A stretch of DNA of 64,000 nt from Sipunculus nudus. Its lineage: Eukaryota; Annelida; Sipuncula; Golfingiida; Sipunculidae. The stretch spans positions 62,123,389 through 62,187,388 of the forward strand of contig CM049315.1 of assembly GCA_026874595.1 (NCBI GenBank). Reading direction: 5' to 3'. Numbering within the stretch: the first letter of the stretch is position 1; each line of letters starts with the position of its first letter. The notes under the pieces were generated by a model that had not been told where the DNA came from, did no database searches, and saw only the letters and a list, made by a program, of their open reading frames with translations. Both the position numbers and the translations under genes were made by a program. This document shows, piece by piece, positions 51,365 to 60,626 of the stretch.

Positions 51365-54300
51365 ATACTGCAATAATTGTTACTCTTGTAATAAATGTCG
51401 TTTGTGGCATAAATAAACACGTATGAGAGGATTGTAAATGTATTCTGAATAATAAAGACCCCTAACGTTTTACTTTTATGAATTTCGTTAAATTCGTTAA
51501 ATTAAGAAAAATTATTTCTTCAGTGTTGATATAAAACTGGCGGCTATTTTTTATTACAATAGTGAAAGTCATTACAATAGTGGTTGCTCAACATGGTCAC
51601 TATTGTAATAACGTTCACTATTGTAATAAATTTCGTTATAGGTATAATTAATGACGTGAGAGTGGATAATAACGTTTGGAATACTATAATTCCCAAGCAT
51701 TTTACACTTAAACAGACATATAAAAGGATGGTGGCATTTCAAGATAAACAGTGACGGAAATTATTTCTTCAGTGGTGAGATAAAAGTGGCGGCTATTTTT
51801 TATTGTATCCGCCAAAACGAAGTTTTGCGGATACTATGTTTTTGACCGGGTTCCGCCGCCGCCGCCGCCGCCGCCGCCGCGTTCGTTTCCGGAGAACTCC
51901 TCTGAGACTACTGGACAGATTTTTCCGAAACTTACACAAATTATCGGGTCACATGTGAACTGGTGCCTAACCAAGTGACCTTGACCTCTGACCTTTCGTC
52001 TCTGCCCAACGTCCGTTTGTGCGTCTGTTTACACACATAAACCCATATATCTCGGGAACCGTTTGACCGATCCGGAAAATTTTTTTACACAAATGTAGCC
52101 CTGGGATAGCTTTATAACATACACAACAAAAGGTGGCGCCACCTGCAACCATGTTTGCACAGTGTCCATCTGTTCATCTGCCTGGGGTTAAAATCACTCA
52201 TATCTCTGCAGTGGTTTGACTAATTCACCTAAAATTTGGCATGCATATACATCCTAGATAGCTTTCTCAATTTTATGACAGGTGGCGCCACCTACATTCA
52301 CGTTAACGCTCCACACATAAACCCATATATCTCGGGAACCGTTTGACCGATCCGGAAAAAATTTTTACACAAATGTAGCCCTGGGATAGCTTTATAACAT
52401 ACACAACAAAAGGTGGCGCCACCTGCAACCATGTTTGCACGGTGTCCATTTGTTCATCTGCCTGGGGTTAAAATCACTCATATCTCTGCAGTGGTTTGAC
52501 TAATTCACCTAAAAATCGGCATGCATATACATCCTAGATAGCTTTCTTGATTTTATAACAGGTGGCGCCACCTACATTCACGTTAACGCTCCACACATAA
52601 ACCCATATATCTCGGGAACCGTTTGACCGATCCGGAAAAAAATTTTACACAAATGTAGCCCTGGGATAGCTTTATAACATACACAACAAAAGATGGCGCC
52701 ACCTGCAACCATGTTTGCACAGTGTCCATTTGTTCATCTGCCTGGGGTTAAAATCACTCATATCTCTGCAATGGTTTGACTAATTCACCTAAAATTCGGC
52801 ATGCGTATACATCCTAGATAGCTTCCTTGATTTTATGACAGGTGGCGCCACCTACATTCATGTTAACGCTGCAGACATCCAAGCTCATATCTCGGGAACC
52901 GTTTGACCGATCCGGAAAAAAAATTTACACAAATGTAGCCCTGGGATAGCTTTATAACATACACAACAAAAGGTGGCGCCACCTGCAACCATGTTTGCAC
53001 AGCGTCCATCTGTTTGTCTGCTGTGGGATAAAATCACTCATATCTCTGCAGTGGTTTGACTTTTCCACTTGAAATTTTGCATGTGTATATATCTTGGATA
53101 GTTTCTCGTTCAAATAACAGGTGGCGCCACCTACAATCATGTTTATGTGGCAGAGATCCAATACTAATATTTTACATATGTAACTCTATATCCCCTTGCC
53201 ACTCAATCCATGCCTCACTTCACCCGTCCTTCTCTGATTTTGGCGGATACACGTAGTCGCTTGTCGACTACCCGTATTCTAGTTACATTAGTGACCGTTA
53301 TTACAATAGTGGTTGCTCGACACGGTCACTATTGTAATAACGTTCACTATTGTAATAAATTTCGTATTAAGTATAATTAATTAGGTAAGATTGATTTCAA
53401 CATTTGGAATACTATAATTCTTAAGCATTTTACACTTGAACACAAATATAAAAAAGATGGTGGCATTTCAAGATGAACTACGAGGGAAATTATTTCTTCA
53501 GTGGTGAGATAAAAGTGGTGGCTATTTTTTATTACAATAGTGACCGTTATTACAATATTGGTTACTCGACACGGTCACTATTGTAATAAAGTTCACTATT
53601 GTAATAAATTTCGTTATAGTATGATTAATTAAGTACGGATGGATTACAACGTTTGGAATACTATAATTCCCCAGTATTTTACACTTGAACACAAATATAA
53701 AAAAGATGGAGGCATTTCAAGATAAAATATGAGGGAAATTATTTCTTCAGTGGTGAGATGAATGTATCGGCTATTTTTTATTACAATAGTGACCGTTATT
53801 ACAATAGTGGTTACTCGACACGGTCACTATTTTAATAAAGTTCACTATTGTAATAAATTTCGTTATAGAATGTTTGATTAAGGACGGATGGATTACAACG
53901 TTTGGAATACTATAATTCCCCAGTATTTTACACTTGAACACAAATATAAAAAAGATAGAGGCATTTCAAGATGATATATGAGGGAAATTATTTCTTCAGT
54001 GGTGAGATGAAAGTATCGGCTATTTTTTATTACAATAGTGACCGTTATTACAATAGTGGTTGCTCGACACGGTCACTATTATAATAACGTTCACTGTTGT
54101 AATAAATTTCGAAATTGCTATAATTAATGATGTAAGAGTGGATTATAAAGTTTGGAATACTACAATTCTTCAGCATTTTAGAATTGAACTCAAATTTAAA
54201 ACAATGGTGGCATTTCAAGATGAACGACGATGGAATTATTTATTCAGTGGTGAAATAAAGGTGGCCGCTAGTTTTTATTTCAATAGTGACCGTTATTACA

Positions 54301-54731
54301 ATAGTGGTTTCTCGACACGATCACTAATGTAATAAAGTTCACTAGTGTAATAACATATGAAATACAAACTGATGCGTTTTTGGGGAGACAGTGTATGAAT
54401 TGGGTTTTTTTTTATCGGAAATGTCATTTGTGTGGGAGAATCTCGACAAATCCAGGAAAATTTTCCACCTGCAACATCAACCACTATTGTAATAAAAAAA
54501 TATTACAATAGTGGTTGCATTTGCACTCACTATTGTAATAATTATTACAACAGTGACCGTAATTACAATAGTGATTGGCAAAAACTGGCCCTCGACAAAT
54601 CCAGGAAAATTTTCCACCTGCAACATCAACCACTATTGTTATAAAAAATTATTACAATAGTGGTTGCATTTGCAACCACTTTTGTAATAATTATTACAAT
54701 AGTGAACGTTATTACAATAGTGGTTGCAACA
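51365..54731 (-). repeat. right motif-array inverted repeat (split by Helitron-like copy)
   Basis: Complement of the left array. Units near 51541, 51790, 53520, 53770, 54018 and 54264 each begin GGCTATTTTTTATTACAATA or a variant. The outermost units match the outermost left units block by block, including AACGATCATCTTGAA-type segments and GACAGT(G)TATGAATTG, showing one element rather than two unrelated arrays. Confidence 0.88.
51808..53282 (+). mobile_element. Helitron-like element, copy 3 (inside the right array)
   Basis: It starts TCCGCCAAAACGAAG, the first arm of a terminal hairpin closed by TTTTGCGGA, after an A. It ends with a hairpin (GTAGTC GCTTGTC GACTAC) followed by CCGTATTCTAG, before a T. 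A (CCG)n tract follows the 5' end. The core has four 280-bp units (starts near 52032, 52311, 52591 and 52871), each with two GGTGGCGCCACC palindromes. It interrupts a unit of the right motif array, so it is the youngest layer. No Rep/helicase. Confidence 0.78.
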
Positions 54732-56055
54732 TAGCTTCATTCCCCACTCCATCCACTGGTTCTAATCATAGTGAAGCCAGTTCAGATGCTTCCGGTCTGA
54801 AATCCCGGTCTCGGTCAACCCCTACTGATTGGACCAGGTGTATCATTTGTAAGAATAAAACACAAAAAGGTGAAAAACATGGTGACTGCTAGTACACTTG
54901 AAGTAAGCGACAGCATTAAACAGACAGCTGAAAGACAAGGTGATACAGATATGCTGGGTCTACTTGCGAGTGCGAACAATGATCTCATAGCAGCGGAGGC
55001 GAAGTACCATAAGTCCTGCTTTTCAACCTACACCAGCACATCCAACTTGAAGTATACATCATTCACAGAAGGAAGACAGGAGCCAGTGTATGCTGCAGTC
55101 TTTGAGACATTGGTTTCAGAAATATTAAACGAACTTCGATCAGGAAAAGCGTTTGAAATGATAACCCTGCTCAACAAGTGCAAAGCCTTGTTAGAGAGTC
55201 AGGGTGTTGCAGCTGATAGTTACATTGCACAGAAATTGAAACTACGTTTGAAGAAGTACTTCGGTAATGAAATTGTGTTTCATACTCCATATGCTCGTGG
55301 CAAGTCTGAATTAATGTTATCAAGTTCTATTTCTCTTCAAGATGTTTTCAATGCTGCCTATGAACAGAAGTCTTCAACAATCACATCACAGGACGACCAC
55401 ATAAAACCAGATGACCCCTTTGAAACAGATCAAACCAGACTTCTGTATCGCACAGCAAAACTTATTAAGTCGGACATCAGCAGTTGTGAGGGTTTTCTCA
55501 TCCGACCTCTACTTGAATGATTTGTCCAAAGCAATTCCAGATAGCCTATACTGGCTTCTACGGTGGATAATTGCAAATCCTAATAAGTATGATGGTGATG
55601 AAATAACTGCACCAGAATGCAACAACATTGCAGACGAACGTCGTATAGTAATGCTTGCACAGGATATAGTATACTGTGCATCTCGTTCCCGGGCAAAGAT
55701 GCCCAAGCATGTTAGTATGGCAATGGAACTTCACCATCTAACACGCTCTAAAGAGCTCATAACAATTCTAAGCAGAATGGGTCATTGTGTGTCATATGAT
55801 GATGTTGAAGTTATGGTTACCAGTCTTGCAAGGGAAGTTTTGGCCAAGTCTGACATTTTAGATGGTGTTGTGCTGCCTGACACTTTTGTTCAAGCAGCTG
55901 AAGACAACAATGACAATAATGAGACCATCGATGGCAAAGACACAACACATGCAACAACATTAGTGCTGTACCAAGCAGGGCAGTTTGGATCATCAATACC
56001 TGAAACCACGTTTTACGCAGACTATTCACAGAGACAAAAATCTCTGAAGTCATAA
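54732..56055 (+). pseudogene. fossil gene part 2: linker, Cys/His module 2, helical middle
   Basis: After the nested element the frame gives a Ser-rich linker (GSNHSEASSDASGLKSRSRS), then WTRCIICKNKTQKGEKHG. A shift at about 54880 leads to LEVSDSIKQTAERQGDTDML and EAKYHKSCFSTYTSTSNLKY: C-x2-C then H-x3-C, the same module layout as part 1. Up to 55500 the sequence is helical (KLKLRLKKYFGNEIVFH, PYARGKSELML). A second shift near 55500 leads to DSLYWLLRWI, ADERRIVMLAQDIVYCASRS, KMPKHVSMAMELHHLTRSKE, GHCVSYDDVEVM and DGKDTTHATTLVLYQ. These middle blocks are the most conserved in the family; no enzyme fold is recognised in them. Confidence 0.75.
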
Positions 56056-56957
56056 GAAAAAACTCAAACTATGATAGAATTCAGGTCGGAAGCCACCCGT
56101 ATCTACTTTTTTCCAGAATATCCACCAAGACTGGTTTAATTGTAGTGATGAAGTTGCAGCACGGCCCTGTCAGATGGATTTGGCGTTGGCATTGGTAAGA
56201 CTTTGTCCCACCAAACAATACGAGGTTCAACTCATTCCATCACCCTCTGGAGACCAAGATATACCAAGTTCGAGTGGCTTCAATGCTGTAGTTTATCAGA
56301 TGCAGCCCTCGGTGCAGTCCTTAGGAGGTTATTGCCCAATGATTCAGGGATCCTCTACAGAATACCCTATAACATCTACACTGTCATGAAAAAAAGTCCA
56401 AACCATGATGGCAAGTCCCGGACAGAGGGACTCGGTTGTCACATTTGACTTAGCGATCTCTTCCAAAGCTAGAGAGATACAATGGCGTCAACCAGATTAG
56501 TTTCTGACATATTATTGAGGATGGGAGGCTTTCATGTTGTTCTCAACTACCTATCGTTGTTAGGCAAGAAGTATTAAGGATCAGGACTAGAAGACCTGAT
56601 GATAGAGAGTGGTGTGTATGGCAGTGCAACAGTTGCATCGATAATGAGAGGGAAGTCATACAATCGGTCCGTATGTGCTCATAAATTAGTGATGGAAACT
56701 CTGTTCCGACTGTTATGGAGATCCTTTGTAGATTGGCTGTCCCATATGAGTACAAGCTGTATTCATCAAGCAGACCTAATTGAGACAATTTAACAATGTC
56801 AGGCTGCTATAAGAGCTGGAGATAATATAAATGAGAGTTTGCAACGTCTCATGGAGGAGGTGAGAAACCTTGAAACTGAGTTCAACACTTTCAAGGAGGA
56901 GGCAAAAACACGGTCGCAGCTGTTCACATTCTTGAAGGAATACATAGATATGGTCAG
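56056..56957 (+). pseudogene. fossil gene part 3: degraded middle
   Basis: This survives in three frames: LALALVRLCPTKQYEV, SSSGFNAVVYQM, GGYCPMIQGSSTEYP at 56174-56389; NIYTVMKKSPNHDGKSRTEG at 56350-56430; LRMGGFHVVLNYLSLLGKKY, then after a stop ESGVYGSATVASIMRGKSYN at 56515-56793. After a TAA at 56791-56793 it continues QAAIRAGDNINESLQRLMEE and LFTFLKEYIDMV. The order matches the family, but at least three frameshifts and several stops are present, making this the most damaged part. Confidence 0.68.
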
Positions 56958-57659
56958 ATGCTGTTGCAGTTTCTTATAGATGAGCGATGTGGTGACTGGG
57001 AATTAGATCTCTCAACAACTGCTGCTATGATTCCTCATTTCTTTGTCTTTGACAGACCAAATTATTCAAAATGGTTACCTGTGTACCTGTCAGATATGCG
57101 TAAGCTTCATGAGAGTCATCCCCTGGTTTATCAAGAATTCTTAGAATGGAAATCATTCAATCACTCTCACTTGAACTCCATTTTCACAGATGTCAACAAC
57201 TGCAGTCAAGCTGTATCGGTGAGGAGAGGGGTCTCAGTGCTGATAGAAGATCTACACTCTGACCAAGAAGAAGCAGACGCCCGACTTCTCTTGCATGCTA
57301 AACATGCATCCGTTGATAACGAGCAAGTTGTGATCCAGTCGCCCGATACTGATGTTGCTGTTATTTGCACATCACTCTTCAGTGCACTAGGTTGTCAGGA
57401 AATTTGGTTTCGGACCGGATGTTACAACCAATTAAGATATGTTCCAGTTCATAAGGTGGCGCAGAAATTGGGAGAAAGTGTATGCGCTGCGCTTCCTGTA
57501 TTTCCTGCTCTTACAGGGTGTGATTCCACCGGTTCTCTGTCAAATGTTGGAAAGAGAAACCCATGGAAGATTTTGCCAGATAATGAAATTCGTCAGCAAA
57601 GGCTAGCACCATTTGGGGATGAAGGTATCAGTGAGGGACGAAACAATCTCAAATTGTGA
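56958..57659 (+). pseudogene. fossil gene part 4: FEN1/PIN-like nuclease core
   Basis: A 233-codon open stretch. After NYSKWLPVYLSDMRKLHESH come the blocks expected of a 5'-nuclease/PIN fold: HSDQEEADARLLLHAKHA (acidic E-E-A-D), VIQSPDTDVAVICTSLF (D-x-D), and FPALTGCDSTGSLSNVGKRN (GCD followed by a G-x-GK turn). This mirrors the EAEA / DxD / GCDY metal-binding order of XPG/FEN1. The RGVSVLIEDLHSDQEEAD strand-to-acidic-helix transition is clean. The acidic residues are intact even though neighbouring blocks are broken. The nuclease assignment is by motif order only and is an inference. Confidence 0.65.
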
Positions 57660-58114
57660 GCTGTTTATTTGCAACCTGTACAGCACCGCTGAAAGAGGTG
57701 GGACAAAAGCAGATGATGTGAGGTATTGGCATTCTGCCAGACCCAGAAAAAAATGAAGGCCTGTCCCCAACTTCTAACAGCTTGCTGCATTACATCAAGC
57801 GGGCTAATTATCAAGCATATGTATGGAAGAATGCACTAGAATCACAGCAAAACTTGCCTTCACCAAATAATCATGGCTGGGCAATTGAAGATGGTGAACT
57901 TCAACCGGTGTTGAGGACTAAGGACCCGGCACCTAAAGCTCTCCTAGAGCTATCCTTTTGCCGATGCAAAAAAAAAACAAATTATAAAAGAGCAGAATGT
58001 TCATGCAAAATGAACAATCTTGGGTGTACAGAGGGTTGTTTGTGCTTCAACTCTGACCAATGCCAGAACACGTACTCAAGAGTTAATGTTCTAGAGGCCG
58101 ATGAAGAAGACTGA
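57660..58114 (+). pseudogene. fossil gene part 5: C-terminal CXC cysteine cluster
   Basis: After a broken joint (57660-57781), 110 codons read SLLHYIKRANYQAYVWKNAL, HGWAIEDGELQPVLRTKDPA, ALLELSFCRCKKK, then C-S-C-K-M-N-N-L-G-C, EGCLCFNSDQCQN. Eight or nine cysteines in C-x-C..C-x-C..N-x-x-C..C-x-C..C-x-N order resemble the CXC DNA-binding fold (tesmin/MSL2 type), which binds zinc clusters. The stop TGA is at 58112-58114. A DNA-binding tail following a nuclease core is what a DNA-processing or mobility protein would have, but this is inference. Confidence 0.7.
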
Positions 58115-58465
58115 AATAAATTGCTATATGAAGGGCTTACTTCCATATCAGTATGTGTTCAAAGATAAGCTGCAGCTTAAATGTAAGCCTTCTGTTCCCA
58201 TTTGAATACTATAACTACAATAGTAACATATCTGAAGGAATCACGAATGATGCAGTGTCTGGTTTATTTGTACTACCATATACATTGTGCATGTCATTAT
58301 ACAGGTTTTAATTTTGCACTTATAATGACTTGACAATGGGTGTCAAAAAATACTACCAGGCACCATATCAATACAGCAGTGCAAAATAAAAAAGATGAAA
58401 AGATGTAGTTCAAATTGTTACCTGTTATCATTACGTTATTTACAGATCTGATGCTACCTCTAAAA
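58115..58465. other. 3' side of the fossil gene, nothing recognised
   Basis: About 350 bp between the stop codon and the next inverted-repeat element. It contains an AATAAA-containing AATAAAAAAG at 58385-58394 that could be a polyadenylation signal, but there is no other support. Confidence 0.4.
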
Positions 58466-60247
58466 CCGGCGCCTCACTTACCGATTTTATCGGCAGATTC
58501 ATAGGATCGGCCGACTATGTACCGACGGGGGTACATTGTCGTGTAGTGTGACACCCCAAGCGATGCGAAATCGCCGTCGCCAAGAGTCTGGCACTGTCAA
58601 AGAAAATCGGCCGATTTGTCGGGCGATTACCGAAATGATGCCAATGTTTGCGACAAAGTCGGCCGATTTTGTTTATTTTTGTATGTCAGAGTTCACGTTC
58701 TGTACGTTGTCAATATTAGTCATTATAAGTATATATTGTATAATGAAATATTTCTGTATTTAAAAAAAAAATAAAGAAAGATTTTGGTAAAGATTCAAAT
58801 TTCATGTATTCCTATAAGACGACCTGCAATATATGAATCATTATAAAGGAGTATCCATTCATATAATTACAATGTGCGAACATTTCTCTTAACATTAGAC
58901 TGGACAAACAAAGTATATGTTTGCAAACGCCTATTTATTGCTGGGTTGTTTAGCAATCCTTCCCATTGTGTGACGAGCTACTCTGAACAATTAACTCAAG
59001 CTGATGTAGGAGTTTCCTGGGAAAAAATAACACAATTCAATATTTACGTCTCAGGGATGGCAATAATCAACTGTATATCTGCTTGTAATCTCTAACCAAC
59101 ATAATAAATTTCTTTCCTTAATATAGTTTTTTTGTCCCATTACAGTTTTTTGTCCTATCACAGGTTCTCCTTTAAGTAAGCAAACAAGAAAGTGAGAAGA
59201 AAGTGTCTAAATAAAATAATAAGCCCAAAGTAAGAGGAAATGAGAGAAGATATGAAGTGATACAACATCCGGTCCAGTGCACGCAGCATACTAGTCCTGA
59301 TGTTTACAGGTAACCCAATGGGCAAAAGCGCGAACGGATCTCTGGTACACTTAATATTTTTCACGGAGTAGGCGGCATTGGTGGCGATGCTGTACTTTAA
59401 TACGTTTTAATATATTTTATCTGACATAACAGAGAGTCGCCAGATATATAACTGATCATCACTTGCTACGGGAATTAATAATATAGAATAAAACCTAATC
59501 ACGCAACATTTCTGCTGCTGTTGGCGTTTGTTGTGTTTAGCAGTCAAATGAAAAAGGATGATAAAGTGTTTCAGGTTTATACAGGACAGAAGAAAACATA
59601 TCACTTCTTTGAATTTCTAGAAACAGGAACACAAACATGCAAGTAGAATGTCATTTTCTAAATTAGAGTTCGTGTCTGGTGAAAGGCCCTTCTGAATGTA
59701 GTATCATGATGGTGGATGTTCGGTTTTACCAAATCCTGCAGATCAGCCGCAGCAATCGTTTCGGACATTTTCCGGACCTGGGGACCTTTCTTAAGGTTTT
59801 GTTATTAGTGTTCCTAGGTTGGATTCCTCTTTTCTTAAATCCTGGACCCGCCCCTAAGATATGCAGAGAAAACCATTAAATTGATGAAGGACGGTTCAAC
59901 GCTCCTGTCTCAGTTCGCATACAAGTGTATTATTTACAAGCCACTAGTTCATCTCTTCTTCCAAGCCAAGGTTTAGCCGACAGGTCACTCTCCCGCCACA
60001 GTATATTTTTCTTTGGACAAGCCACAAAGCGAACAAATATTTCCTTTTAGTTTTTCTCATAGAAAGCTCAGTATCAGATGGCTATAATGAGACAGACTCC
60101 TTCGCCGATAATCGGGAGGTGGGAACAAGTGCGTCGGTAAATGTGACACCGAAAATCGGCCAACTAAACCCAGCCGATTTTGAGAAAATCTGCCCACAAA
60201 ATCGCCCGACAATGTCGCTTGATAAAATCGGGTAGTGAGCACACGGC
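58466..60247. mobile_element. 1.8-kb element with ATCGGCCGAT-rich inverted repeats
   Basis: The left end, CCGGCGCCTCACTTACCG then ATTTTATCGGCAGATT, and the complement of the right end, GCCGTGTGCTCACTACCCG then ATTTTATC, align. Both repeats contain CGGCCGATTTT-type motifs in both orientations and a GTGTGACACC / GTGACACC block. Flanks TAAAA (58461-58465) and TTAAAATG (60248-60255) may be a target duplication. The ~1.4-kb core has no recognised gene. It lies within the 17-kb element. Confidence 0.68.
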
Positions 60248-60626
60248 TTAAAATGTGGAAATTTGTTAATTAACGTGACCTTTGACCTCAGGTCACTTAT
60301 GGTCATTTGTCAATACTAGTTAATTGTGCATCATTTATCACAGAAATGTTTTGGCTATAAACTGATACCACATTGATGACAATCGAATGAATAATAGTGA
60401 AGAAATTCCGAGTTAACTACCCCTACCCCTTGATTTTGACCAATAAATGGGTCGCGGTACTGCCAATTATATAACATGCTGTAGCAAAAAAGTGATACCA
60501 CAATTCAACTCTACTACCTACCTGGTGATGTTCCAGGGGGTCCATTCTAACTCTCTATGGCATCAAACCTTGGATGTAGTGTGGGTTGTACAACCACTTT
60601 TATAATAGGTCCTTGCTCTTAGCCTA
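60248..60626 (-). repeat. right inverted repeat of the 17-kb element
   Basis: Complement of 43433-43770. The outer end GCTCTTAGCCTA precedes the resumed LINE reading frame. The ~30 extra bases (about 60586-60614, with TTGTACAA) are absent from the left repeat. Confidence 0.75.

Larger units (their letters stand above)
45963..54731. mobile_element. 8.77-kb element with CACTATTGTAATAA-array inverted repeats
   Basis: It begins TGTTGCAACCACTATTG and ends with the exact complement; flanks TAGCCT (45957-45962) and TAGCTT (54732-54737) look like a 6-bp duplication with one mismatch. Each terminal repeat is ~1.4 kb and collinear with the other: a short outer cluster, a GTTGATGTTGCAGG / GGATTTGTCGAGATTCT block, then five to six units of ~200-250 bp bounded by CACTATTGTAATAA in both orientations. 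The left array is 45963-47300; the right is 51365-51807 plus 53283-54731. The ~4-kb core encodes no recognised transposase. It interrupts the fossil gene and is itself interrupted by a Helitron-like element. Confidence 0.85.
45661..58114 (+). pseudogene. fossil gene: Cys/His modules, FEN1/PIN-like nuclease, CXC tail
   Basis: Coding blocks at 45661-45958 and 54732-58114 make one gene of about 1,200 codons once the nested 8.77-kb element is removed. Order: N-terminal basic PPKRQKR, Cys/His module 1, Ser-rich linker, Cys/His module 2, long helical middle (TTHATTLVLYQAGQFG), ESGVY..GKSYNR block, nuclease core, CXC cluster. The same multi-domain layout is known to me from large families of uncharacterised proteins in cnidarians and molluscs. 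Frames change at least six times and stops occur, so it is dead. Except for the nested insertion no intron is needed, so the gene may have been intronless, as transposon genes often are. Function is unknown; a role in mobilising the surrounding inverted-repeat element is an inference. Confidence 0.75.
43433..60626. mobile_element. 17.2-kb inverted-repeat element carrying a nuclease/CXC gene
   Basis: The left repeat (43433-43770) and the complement of the right repeat (60248-60626) share TAGG(G/C)TA(G/A)GAGC ends, CATCCAAGGTTTGATGCCA, then blocks GGAACATCACCAGGTAGGTA or variants, GTAGAGTTGAATT(A/G)TGGTATCA, GCAGTACCGCGACCCAT and TGGTATCA-TTTATAGC. The right repeat has ~30 extra bases after its end block. 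The element sits inside LINE copy 2, whose ORF resumes on the other side. Cargo: the fossil gene 45661-58114, plus later insertions. No DDE transposase or integrase was recognised elsewhere in it. Size without the nested 8.8-kb, 1.5-kb and 1.8-kb elements is near 6.6 kb. Confidence 0.72.

Noticed and set aside
45961-54737. Two separate tandem copies of the fossil gene flanking an intergenic region
   Set aside because: The second part starts with a linker and module 2 rather than a new start, and the exact element ends with a near-perfect duplication favour one interrupted gene. Not fully excluded.
43433-60626. Maverick/Polinton-type giant element
   Set aside because: No protein-primed polymerase, integrase, protease or packaging ATPase is recognised in any frame.
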